Assembly (NCBI GenBank): GCA_007134885.1
Contig: SLJX01000100.1
Span: forward strand, 1 to 46,173
Direction of reading: 5' to 3'
Source of the DNA: Halanaerobiaceae bacterium
Lineage (GTDB): Bacteria > Bacillota > Halanaerobiia > Halanaerobiales > Halarsenatibacteraceae
Length of the DNA stretch: 46,173 bases
Shown: piece after piece, positions 1 through 6,844 of the stretch
Layout: each line of letters begins with the position of its first letter
Numbering within the stretch: position 1 is the stretch's first letter
Notes under the pieces: generated by a model
The model's input: only the letters and a program-made list of their open reading frames with translations
Database searches by the model: none
Told to the model about the DNA's origin: nothing
Position numbers and translations under genes: made by a program

Positions 1-229
1 GACAGGGAAAATCTATAGTAATATAATAGGGACAAAATAGTAATATAAAGAGACAAAATAATATTTGACCAGGACAGATATAATCAGGCCAGATATATAT
101 GGAGATATGTTATCTGGAAAATAATTGTTGGGTTTATTATCAGAAAATCAGGAAAAATTGCAGGCGCTAACTTCAGGAAAAAAATATTAAACAGGAATAA
201 AGCATTCAAGAATATAAAAATTAAATAGA
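1..229. other. AT-rich intergenic start of window
   Basis: No convincing gene is seen. Short ORFs here lack a Shine-Dalgarno sequence. A degenerate 21-22 nt tandem duplication lies at 16-58 (shared core TAGTAATATAA followed by GACAAAA), with a weak third piece up to about 70. A promoter for the downstream thrS leader must lie here or upstream, but no hexamer pair with good spacing could be picked with confidence. Confidence 0.5.
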
Positions 230-525
230 ATTGTTTAATGCTTTGATGGGGAAGAGTAATCAGACAAAAGCTGTCTTGAGAGAGGGATGCCCTGGTTGAA
301 AGCATCCTGGCAGCTTCCTGAAGAAAACCACCCCGGAGCTGAAAACAGGAAATTTAGGAATGAGTTATGATTGAGGTTTAGTAATGTTTTCCGGCTGCAG
401 CCGTTATCAGCTGAGAAGAAGGCCATCAATTGCTTAATAATTATTGCCGGGCCTGAAATTAGAGTGGAACCGCGAACTAAACTGTTCGCCTCTAACCGGA
501 GAACCGGGAGGCGGGCAGTTTTTTT
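230..525 (+). promoter_or_regulatory. T-box leader (threonine) of thrS
   Basis: This is a tRNA-sensing transcription attenuator. The T-box core TGGAACCGCG is at 465-474 and is followed by a terminator hairpin (arms 482-492 and 508-518) and a T-run at 519-525. Stem I begins near 230 with the GATGGGGAAGAGTA kink-turn region and an AGAGAG distal element near 276. The specifier is read as ACC (Thr) at 327-329, because the flanks GAAA-ACC-accccggagc align exactly with GAAA-TTC-gctctggagc in the pheS leader of this window. Uncharged tRNA-Thr should favour antitermination and raise thrS expression. The 5' boundary is approximate. Confidence 0.93.
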
Positions 526-558
526 ATTTTAAATAATTAAGCCAGGAGGATGATATGC

Positions 559-2514
559 ATGTCAGAAGTAAAAAGTGATTTAATTGAGGTAACACTGCCG
601 GATAATTCGGTTCTGGAAGTTGAAAGGGGTAAAACTGTTGCCGATGTTGCCTACAGTATTGGCAGCAATCTGGGAGATGATGCAGTTGCCGGTCTTGTGG
701 ATGGGGAAAAGGTAGATACCTACTATGAACTAAATGAAGACTGCCGGCTGGCAATCATTACTATTGATTCTGAAGATGGTCTTGATATTTTAAGACATAC
801 AGCTTCCCACATTATGGCTCAGGCTGTTAAAAGGCTCTATCAGGGGGTTAAGATAGCTATAGGTCCCACAATCAAGGATGGGTTCTATTATGATTTTGAC
901 CTCGAGGAAAATATTTCTCAGGATGATCTGGAAAAAATCAAACAGGAAATGCAAATTATAGTGGAGGAAGACCTCCCAGTCAGACGGAGAGAATATCCCC
1001 GGGATAAGGCTATAGAACTGATGAAAGAGCGGGATGAGGACTATAAAGTTGAATTGATTCAGGAGCTGCCTGATGAGGAAGTCAGCCTTTATCATCAGGG
1101 CGAATTTGTTGATCTTTGTGGAGGTCCTCATCTGCCTCGAACCGGCATGCTTCAGGCCTTTGAGCTTTTAAGTGTAGCAGGTGCTTACTGGCGAGGTGAT
1201 GAGAATAATCCCATGCTGCAGAGAATTTATGGAACAGCCTTTGCTGAAGAGGGGGAACTGGAGGATTATCTCAGGCAGAGGGAAGAGGCCAGAAAACGGG
1301 ATCATAACCGGCTGGGGCGAAAGATGGATTTATTTATGACGTCCGATGTAATCGGACAGGGTCTGCCTTTATTAAAACCTAAAGGAGCTAAAATTATTCA
1401 GCAGCTCCAGCGTTTTGTAGAAGATGAAGAAGAAAAGCGGGGATATATCAGAACGATGACTCCCTTCATGGCAAAAAAGGATCTTTATGAAATCTCCGGC
1501 CACTGGCAGCATTACAAGGATGACATGTTTGTTATTGGAGATGAAGATCAGGACGAAGAAGTTCTGGGGCTTCGCCCCATGACCTGCCCCTTTCAATTTA
1601 TGATCTATAAAGATAAGCTCCGCAGCTATCGAGATCTACCGATGCGTTTTTCCGAAACTTCGCCACTCTTTCGCAATGAAGCTTCTGGAGAAATGCATGG
1701 TCTAATCCGGGTCAGACAGTTTACCATTTCAGAAGGGCATCTGATCTGTACTCCAGAACAGCTGGAAAAGGAGTTTAGGGGTGTGCTGGATTTGATCAAT
1801 TACATGATGGAAACTCTGGGCATAGAGGAAGATATCTGGTACAGATTCTCAAAATGGGATCCGGAAAAAAAGGAGAAGTATATTGATAATGAACCTGCCT
1901 GGCATGATACCCAGAAGAAAATGGAAAGAATTCTGGAGAAAATTGATCTGGACCATACCGTTGCTGTTGGAGAAGCAGCCTTTTATGGCCCAAAACTTGA
2001 TATTCAGTTTGAAAATGTCCACGGCAAAGAAGATACCATAATAACAGTACAGATTGACTTCAGTCTGCCGGAACGTTTTAATATGACTTATATTGACAGC
2101 AACAATGAGGAACAGCGCCCCTATGTTATCCACCGGACTTCAATTGGCTGCTATGAAAGAACACTGGCAATGTTGATAGAAAAGTATGCCGGCGCTTTCC
2201 CCACCTGGCTGGCTCCGGTTCAGGTTAAGGTAATTCCTGTTTCTGATGATCAGCATCAGTATGCCGGGAAAATTGCCGATAGAATGCGGGATCACCTGAT
2301 CAGGGTTGAGGTGGATGATCGCGACGAGCAGGTTGGTTATAAAATTCGAGAAGCCCAGGTGGAACAGGTACCCTATATGCTGATTGTTGGCTCCCGGGAG
2401 GTTGAAAGTGAGACGGTTTCTGTTCGAGAACGCCGGGAGGGAGACCTGGGTGAGATGGAGCTGGATAAATTCATAGCCGATATTAATAGGGAAATTGCTG
2501 AAAAAAGAAGTTGA
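559..2514 (+). CDS. thrS: Threonine--tRNA ligase
   Basis: Class II aminoacyl-tRNA synthetase that charges tRNA-Thr in the cytosol. Domains in order: N-terminal TGS domain (about 7-65), editing/SAD domain with HTASH (about 80-84) and CGGPH (about 187-191), catalytic core (about 240-530) and C-terminal anticodon-binding domain. The catalytic zinc ligands are visible as Cys343 in MTCPFQF, His394 in EGHLIC and His525 in VIHRTS. The first motif differs from the common MNCPGH form. An upstream in-frame ATG at 550 abuts the AGGAGG at 544-549, so the ATG at 559 (9-nt gap, 651 aa) is the better start. The gene is monocistronic behind its T-box; the infC promoter overlaps its 3' end. Confidence 0.97.
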   Translation: MSEVKSDLIEVTLPDNSVLEVERGKTVADVAYSIGSNLGDDAVAGLVDGEKVDTYYELNEDCRLAIITIDSEDGLDILRHTASHIMAQAVKRLYQGVKIAIGPTIKDGFYYDFDLEENISQDDLEKIKQEMQIIVEEDLPVRRREYPRDKAIELMKERDEDYKVELIQELPDEEVSLYHQGEFVDLCGGPHLPRTGMLQAFELLSVAGAYWRGDENNPMLQRIYGTAFAEEGELEDYLRQREEARKRDHNRLGRKMDLFMTSDVIGQGLPLLKPKGAKIIQQLQRFVEDEEEKRGYIRTMTPFMAKKDLYEISGHWQHYKDDMFVIGDEDQDEEVLGLRPMTCPFQFMIYKDKLRSYRDLPMRFSETSPLFRNEASGEMHGLIRVRQFTISEGHLICTPEQLEKEFRGVLDLINYMMETLGIEEDIWYRFSKWDPEKKEKYIDNEPAWHDTQKKMERILEKIDLDHTVAVGEAAFYGPKLDIQFENVHGKEDTIITVQIDFSLPERFNMTYIDSNNEEQRPYVIHRTSIGCYERTLAMLIEKYAGAFPTWLAPVQVKVIPVSDDQHQYAGKIADRMRDHLIRVEVDDRDEQVGYKIREAQVEQVPYMLIVGSREVESETVSVRERREGDLGEMELDKFIADINREIAEKRS

Positions 2515-2539
2515 CTAAAGCTGATGAATCTGATATACT
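2511..2539 (+). promoter_or_regulatory. Promoter of infC-rpmI-rplT
   Basis: TTGACT at 2511-2516 and TATACT at 2534-2539 are separated by exactly 17 nt, a near-consensus vegetative promoter. The -35 hexamer overlaps the thrS stop codon. Transcription would begin near 2546, just before the L20 leader. Confidence 0.85.
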
Positions 2540-2545
2540 CTTTTA

Positions 2546-2726
2546 TGTGAAAATAAAGTAGAAGCGCCTGCTTCTCACCAATAATGGGATTATTGGTTAA
2601 TACTGTTTCAGCTGAAAAGCAGAGGAGGTATGGCTGAAGTATGCCTTATTAAGCAAACCTGTTTCTGGTTAGCGGCTGAAAATCAGTTAGCTGGCGGGCG
2701 GTCTTTGTGACTTCCCGCTTTTTTAA
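2546..2726 (+). promoter_or_regulatory. L20 leader (autoregulatory attenuator) of infC operon
   Basis: The leader carries the GAAGCGCCTGCTTCTCACC element (2561-2579) typical of the infC-rpmI-rplT leader in Firmicutes. It ends in an intrinsic terminator: GCGGG at 2694-2698 pairs with CCCGC at 2714-2718, followed by TTTTTT. In Bacillus subtilis, ribosomal protein L20 binds this leader and promotes premature termination; the same feedback is inferred here because rplT lies at the end of the operon. Assignment is by motif, position and architecture; boundaries are approximate. Confidence 0.85.
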
Positions 2727-2884
2727 ATTTAATTGGTTATGAAGATCAAAATATTCGCTGTAGCAGGCTCTCCCCTCTTGTTTTTTTAGACTGCAGGCTT
2801 GAGACTGCAGTAATATCAGTATAAGCAGTAATATAAGTATAAAACTTGAGGTAATTTATTTTAAAAAACTTGGAGGTGTATAAA

Positions 2885-3400
2885 ATCGTAGAAGATTTAC
2901 GGGTTAACAGACAGATTAATGCCCGGGAAGTAAGATTGATCAATCCCGAAGGAGAACAGATTGGTATAATGCCCCTGCAGAAGGCTCTGAAGGAGGCAGA
3001 AAATAGGGAACTGGATCTAGTAGAGGTTGCTCCCCAGGCTGATCCTCCGGTCTGCCGAATCATGGATTATGGTAAGTATAAATATGAGCAGGCTAAAAAA
3101 GAACAGGAAGCCAAGAAAAACCAGAATGTCATGAATGTTAAAGAGGTGCAGATGGGGGTCAAAATTGAAGATCATGATTTTAATGTAAAATTGAAACAGG
3201 CCCGGCGTTTTCTTAAAGATAAGGATAAAGTTAAGGTCAGAATTAAATTCCGGGGCCGGGAGATGATGCACAAACATCTGGGCTATGATCTCTGTGAGCG
3301 GCTTAAGGAAGAAACCAGTGATCTGGGAACGGTAGAGAGCGGTCCCAATATGGAAGGGCGAAATATGATGATGTTTATCGCACCTGATAGCGATAAATAA
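2885..3400 (+). CDS. infC: Translation initiation factor IF-3 (apparent ATC start)
   Basis: IF3 binds the 30S subunit, prevents premature 50S joining and proofreads the start codon. The protein has the N-domain (VNRQINAREVRLI, then PPVCRIMDYGKYKYEQ), a basic linker helix and the C-domain (VQMGVKIEDHDFNVKLKQA). GGAGGT at 2872-2877 stands 7 nt before an in-frame ATC at 2885. The TTG at 2870 and GTG at 2876 lie upstream of or inside the Shine-Dalgarno sequence, so they are poor starts. A rare start codon fits known IF3 biology, where initiation from AUU and similar codons is repressed by IF3 itself. The predicted product is 171 aa. First gene of the L20-controlled operon. Confidence 0.95.
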   Translation: MVEDLRVNRQINAREVRLINPEGEQIGIMPLQKALKEAENRELDLVEVAPQADPPVCRIMDYGKYKYEQAKKEQEAKKNQNVMNVKEVQMGVKIEDHDFNVKLKQARRFLKDKDKVKVRIKFRGREMMHKHLGYDLCERLKEETSDLGTVESGPNMEGRNMMMFIAPDSDK

Positions 3401-3632
3401 TTTATCAATTTGCCAGTTAATTTATGTTAAATCAAGTTAAATTTATATAAATATGTAGTATATGCGTTAAATTTTCCAAAATATGTAGTAAGCTTTAAGC
3501 TTACCTTGTATTTTGAGGTATCTTGAGTTGTATTTATGTTGCATTAAGTATTTGTTAAATTATATACTATTAGATATAATATTGCAGCAGAGATTTATCA
3601 ACGTTCAATTTTGAATAAGAGGAGGGATTTCT
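3401..3632 (+). other. infC-rpmI spacer with palindrome and internal promoter
   Basis: This AT-rich spacer contains a 17-nt palindrome GTAAGCTT-T-AAGCTTAC at 3488-3504. Beyond it, AAAATA and TATTTT arms (about 3478-3514) can extend the stem. The repeat AATATGTAGTA occurs twice just before it. No T-run follows the hairpin, so it is not an obvious terminator; an mRNA-processing or protein-binding role is possible. Confidence 0.6.
3552..3580 (+). promoter_or_regulatory. Internal promoter for rpmI-rplT
   Basis: TTGTTA at 3552-3557 and TATAAT at 3575-3580 are 17 nt apart, 53 nt before the rpmI start. This would give L35 and L20 transcription independent of the L20 leader. Confidence 0.7.
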
Positions 3633-3830
3633 GTGCCTAAAATGAAAACCCACAAAGGTATAGCTAAAAGAATTAAGAAAACTGGAACCGGAAAATTAAT
3701 GCGCAAGAAGGGATTTAAGAGTCATAAATTGACTAAAAAAAGCTCTAACCGTAAACACAGATTGCGTAAAGAAGTCGAGGTAAGCAAAGCTCACCGCCAG
3801 AAGTACAGACAGTTAGTTCAATCCCTGTAA
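3633..3830 (+). CDS. rpmI: Ribosomal protein L35 (bL35)
   Basis: A 65-aa, very basic protein of the 50S subunit. The [21 protein letters not shown] start is the family hallmark and the length is normal. The start is GTG, 7 nt after GGAGG at 3621-3625. It sits between infC and rplT in the classical order. Confidence 0.97.
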   Translation: MPKMKTHKGIAKRIKKTGTGKLMRKKGFKSHKLTKKSSNRKHRLRKEVEVSKAHRQKYRQLVQSL

Positions 3831-3914
3831 TTCATTTCATTAAGCAAAGAATTAAAATAAAGAATTAAAATATAGACTGTTAATTAGTTTAATGCTGGAA
3901 AGGAGTGTTCCACC

Positions 3915-4268
3915 ATGCCGCGAGTAAAAAGAGGTAGCAAAGCCCGCCAACGACGGAAAAAGGTTCTTAAGAATGCCAAAGGGTTTTTTGGTTCCAGAAG
4001 CAAGTTGTTTCGTCCTGCCAAGCAGGCGGTAATGAAATCGCTTGATTATGCCTATCGAGATCGGAGAAGGCGCAAAAGAGATTTTCGCCGTCTCTGGATT
4101 ACCAGAATTAATGCTGCTGCCAGACAGGAAGGACTGTCCTACAGTCGCTTTATCAATGGCCTGAAGCAGGCTGATGTTGAAATTGATCGTAAAATTATGG
4201 CTGATCTGGCTGTTAATGATAAAGAAGCCTTTGCTGAACTGGTTAACCTGGCCAAGGCAGAACTTTAA
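3915..4268 (+). CDS. rplT: Ribosomal protein L20 (bL20)
   Basis: A 117-aa 50S assembly protein with the typical N-terminal arm [20 protein letters not shown] and the globular motif [28 protein letters not shown] precedes the ATG. L20 is the expected repressor of this operon through the leader at 2546-2726. A strong terminator follows at 4291-4319. Confidence 0.98.
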   Translation: MPRVKRGSKARQRRKKVLKNAKGFFGSRSKLFRPAKQAVMKSLDYAYRDRRRRKRDFRRLWITRINAAARQEGLSYSRFINGLKQADVEIDRKIMADLAVNDKEAFAELVNLAKAEL

Positions 4269-4290
4269 TAACAGCTCAATATCTTTTATT

Positions 4291-4319
4291 AAACCCGGGT
4301 ATTTTGCCCGGGTTTTTTT
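4291..4319 (+). terminator. Rho-independent terminator of infC operon
   Basis: AAACCCGGG (4291-4299) pairs perfectly with CCCGGGTTT (4307-4315), with a 7-nt loop, and a run of seven T ends at 4319. Confidence 0.92.
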
Positions 4320-4337
4320 GCAGGAGTGAGATTTTTG

Positions 4338-5156
4338 ATGAAGGATTGGGAAAGAATATCCAGCAGGCAAAATAACAGGATTAAAAACCTGATCAAACTT
4401 CAACGAAAGAAGTTCCGCCAGCGGCAGGGACGCTTTCTGCTGGAAGGATTTAAACTGATTGAAACGGCTTTAAAGGCCGAGGCCGGAATTGAAGAATTTT
4501 ATCTCAGTCAGGAACTGGAGATTGAATCGGATGAAGTTCAGAACATAATTAAACATCTGCCTGCTGGGGTGGAACCAGTTATTTTAGAGGCTGACCTCTT
4601 TAACCGGGCAGTCACCACTGTTAATCCCCAGGGAGTTCTGGCAGTAGCCAGGAGCAGGGAAATTTTACTCAGTGAAATCTGGCAGCTTTCCGGTCCCCTG
4701 CTGCTGCTGGCTGAAGTCCAGGATCCAGGCAATCTCGGTACCATAATAAGAACTGCTGCTGCTGCCGATCTGGCCGGTTTACTTACTTTAAAGGGCTCAG
4801 TTGATATTTTTAACCCCAAGGTTGTGCGAGGGAGTATGGGCGGCATTTTTTCACTGCCGGTCTGCCAATCTATTACCCGGGCAGATATTAAGCAGAGCAT
4901 TGCTGGTGATCAACTTAAACCCCGCAGGCTGGTGGCTGCTGAACCGGGAGCCTCGCAGCCCTATTATGATTTTATCTTTGAGCGAGATGATATTATTATC
5001 ATAGGGAATGAAGCCAGGGGATTACCGCAAGATATTAAAAATTTCATTGACCGGGAAATTACCATTCCTCTGCCAGGCAGGATGGAATCTTTGAATGCAG
5101 CGGTTGCTGCTTCCATAGTGATTTTTGAAATGGTCAAAATTCTGGGACAGAATTAA
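4338..5156 (+). CDS. TrmH/SpoU-family RNA 2'-O-methyltransferase
   Basis: SPOUT-class S-adenosylmethionine-dependent methyltransferase expected to 2'-O-methylate rRNA or tRNA; the target nucleotide cannot be read from sequence. An N-terminal SpoU substrate-binding domain (GRFLLEGFKLIETAL) precedes the knotted catalytic domain. The three motifs are NLGTIIRTAAAADLAG, IIIIGNEARGL and IPLPGRMESLNAAVAASI. The ATG at 4338 lies 11 nt after GGAG; the in-frame TTG at 4335 or GTG at 4326 are alternatives. It follows the rplT terminator, as YsgA-type genes often do near rplT and pheS in Firmicutes. About 272 aa. Confidence 0.9.
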   Translation: MKDWERISSRQNNRIKNLIKLQRKKFRQRQGRFLLEGFKLIETALKAEAGIEEFYLSQELEIESDEVQNIIKHLPAGVEPVILEADLFNRAVTTVNPQGVLAVARSREILLSEIWQLSGPLLLLAEVQDPGNLGTIIRTAAAADLAGLLTLKGSVDIFNPKVVRGSMGGIFSLPVCQSITRADIKQSIAGDQLKPRRLVAAEPGASQPYYDFIFERDDIIIIGNEARGLPQDIKNFIDREITIPLPGRMESLNAAVAASIVIFEMVKILGQN

Positions 5157-5180
5157 GCAGATTTTTTTGAAATTAGCTGC

Positions 5181-5209
5181 TTGCCAGAGTAAGGAGTCTG
5201 TGATATAAT
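5181..5209 (+). promoter_or_regulatory. Promoter of yqzL-like ORF / pheST leader
   Basis: TTGCCA at 5181-5186 and TATAAT at 5204-5209 have a 17-nt spacer. The predicted start near 5216 puts both the small ORF at 5252-5383 and the phenylalanine T-box on one transcript. Confidence 0.82.
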
Positions 5210-5251
5210 TTATATATCAGGCATTTCATCAGGCTGAAGGGAGTGGTTAAT

Positions 5252-5383
5252 TTGGGGTGGACTGAACTTATTTTCTGGAATCTTTTTGAAAGAACCGGGT
5301 CTATAACGGCATATCTGGCCTATCGCAATGTATTTGAATTAGCTGCTGAGGAGAATCAAACAGGAATATCTCTGAAAGGCTGA
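5252..5383 (+). CDS. YqzL-like small protein
   Basis: A 43-aa ORF starting at TTG 5252 after AAGGGAG (5237-5243); a GTG at 5243 is also in frame but overlaps the Shine-Dalgarno sequence. The translation contains WTELIFWNLFERTGSITAYL, which resembles the small YqzL family of Firmicutes (Trp-rich start, then an F..TG.I.AYL core). The function of YqzL is unknown; in Bacillus it lies near era/recO, not pheS. Here it lies between a good promoter and the pheS T-box, and its stop codon runs into the start of T-box stem I. The coding call rests on the family resemblance and a ribosome-binding site. Confidence 0.7.
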   Translation: MGWTELIFWNLFERTGSITAYLAYRNVFELAAEENQTGISLKG

Positions 5384-5655
5384 GAAGGAGAGCATAAGCT
5401 GGAGACAACGAGCCTGGTAAATATTTTAGGGAGATGACGCCCTGGACTGCAAGCGTCATTCAGGCTGTGCCGGTGAAATTCGCTCTGGAGCTGGAAGTTG
5501 AAGGAGAATGATTAGACTTTACCGGGAGTAAACCCGTTATCAATCCTGAAGTGATCACAGAAATCAGCTTTACTATGATAAAATGCTGTTTTGCTGGATA
5601 ATAAGGGTGGTACCGCGAAGCTCTCGTCCCTATTTGTGGACGGGAGTTTTTTTAG
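5378..5655 (+). promoter_or_regulatory. T-box leader (phenylalanine) of pheST
   Basis: The T-box core TGGTACCGCG is at 5608-5617 and is followed by a terminator hairpin (CTCTCGTCC 5621-5629 with GGACGGGAG 5638-5646) and a T-run. Stem I starts near GCTGAGAAGGAGAGCATAAG. The specifier codon TTC (Phe) is at 5479-5481 between GAAA and GCTCTGGAGC. Uncharged tRNA-Phe is expected to allow read-through into pheS. The left boundary is approximate and overlaps the yqzL-like stop codon. Confidence 0.93.
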
Positions 5656-5795
5656 TTTAAGATAATTTTAGCTGCTTTTAGCTATTCTGGTACTGATTTT
5701 ATTTTTTGTAAAGATATAGTCCAAAAATTAAATTATGCTAAAAAGTTAGACAGCCAGAGACAGCTTACAGTTTATTGTGGAGGTGAAGATTTAAT

Positions 5796-6824
5796 ATGAA
5801 CATTGAGGAAACAATTAATGAAGTGAAAGAGGAATTTCAGGAAATGTTTGCCGAAGCCCATGATAGTGAGAGCCTGGAAAAATTAAGAATCAGATTTTTA
5901 GGTAAAAATGGGCGGGTCAAAAAATTGTACGGAAAGATGGGCTCAATTCCTGATGAAAGCAAACCGGTTCTGGGTAAGGAATTGAATAAATTGAAACAGC
6001 AGATAACCCGACAACTGGAGGTCCGGCAGGAAAAAATTGAAGAAGAGAAGAAGAAACAGCAGCTTGAAGAAGAAAGGATTGATGTAACTCTTCCAGGCAC
6101 CAGAATTAAAACAGGAAGCCAGCACCCTCTCTCGCTGGTAACCGAGGAGCTGGAGGATATTTTTATCAGCATGGGATTTAAAATTGCTGAGGGTCCCGAG
6201 GTTGAAGATGAATATTATAATTTTAAGGCCCTAAATATTCCTGAAGATCATCCGGCTCGAGATCTGCAGGATACCCTTTATCTGGATGATCTCTATCTCC
6301 TGAGAACTCATACCTCTCCGGTTCAGGTCAGAACCATGGAGAAGACAAAGCCTCCGATTAAAATTATAGCTCCAGGAAGAGTTTACCGGGCTGATGAACT
6401 TGATGCTTCTCACTCACCTGTATTCCATCAGCTGGAGGGGCTGGTGGTGGACGATAAGATAACATTTGGTGATCTTAAGGGAACGATAAGTATTATGGTG
6501 GAGCAAATATTTGGTGAGGAACATTCTGTCCGTTTTCGACCCAGTTATTTCCCTTTTACCGAGCCCAGCGCTGAAGTTGATGTTTCCTGTATAGTCTGTG
6601 AGGGGAAGGGATGCAGCCTATGTTCCCGCACAGGCTGGCTGGAAATCATGGGTTCGGGAATGGTGCACCCCAAAGTTTTATCGATGTCCGACATTGATCC
6701 GAGAAGCTACAGCGGCTTTGCTTTCGGCATGGGTATAGACAGGATAGCTCTTTTAAAATATGGCATTGATGATATCAGATTGCTGCAGGAAAATGACCGG
6801 AGATTTTTGCAGCAGTTTAAATAA
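5796..6824 (+). CDS. pheS: Phenylalanine--tRNA ligase alpha subunit
   Basis: Catalytic subunit of the heterotetrameric class II PheRS. An N-terminal coiled coil (about 1-95, KLKQQITRQLEVRQEKIEEE region) binds tRNA. Class II motifs follow: EGPEVEDEYYNF, VYRADELDASHSPVFHQLEG and GFAFGMGIDRIALLKYG. A Cys cluster (CIVCEGKGCSLC) before GWLEIMGSG is typical of Firmicute PheS. The normal length is 342 aa. GGAGGTG precedes the ATG. pheT follows 20 nt downstream. Confidence 0.98.
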   Translation: MNIEETINEVKEEFQEMFAEAHDSESLEKLRIRFLGKNGRVKKLYGKMGSIPDESKPVLGKELNKLKQQITRQLEVRQEKIEEEKKKQQLEEERIDVTLPGTRIKTGSQHPLSLVTEELEDIFISMGFKIAEGPEVEDEYYNFKALNIPEDHPARDLQDTLYLDDLYLLRTHTSPVQVRTMEKTKPPIKIIAPGRVYRADELDASHSPVFHQLEGLVVDDKITFGDLKGTISIMVEQIFGEEHSVRFRPSYFPFTEPSAEVDVSCIVCEGKGCSLCSRTGWLEIMGSGMVHPKVLSMSDIDPRSYSGFAFGMGIDRIALLKYGIDDIRLLQENDRRFLQQFK

Positions 6825-6844
6825 TTATTCTGGAGGAGATATTG

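Noticed and set aside
65-84. TTGACC and TATAAT as a thrS promoter
   Set aside because: The hexamers are only 8 nt apart, which cannot form a vegetative promoter.
5138-5168. Terminator after the SpoU methyltransferase
   Set aside because: A 7-bp A/T-rich stem (AATTCTG/CAGAATT) is separated from the T-run by 7 nt; too weak to claim.
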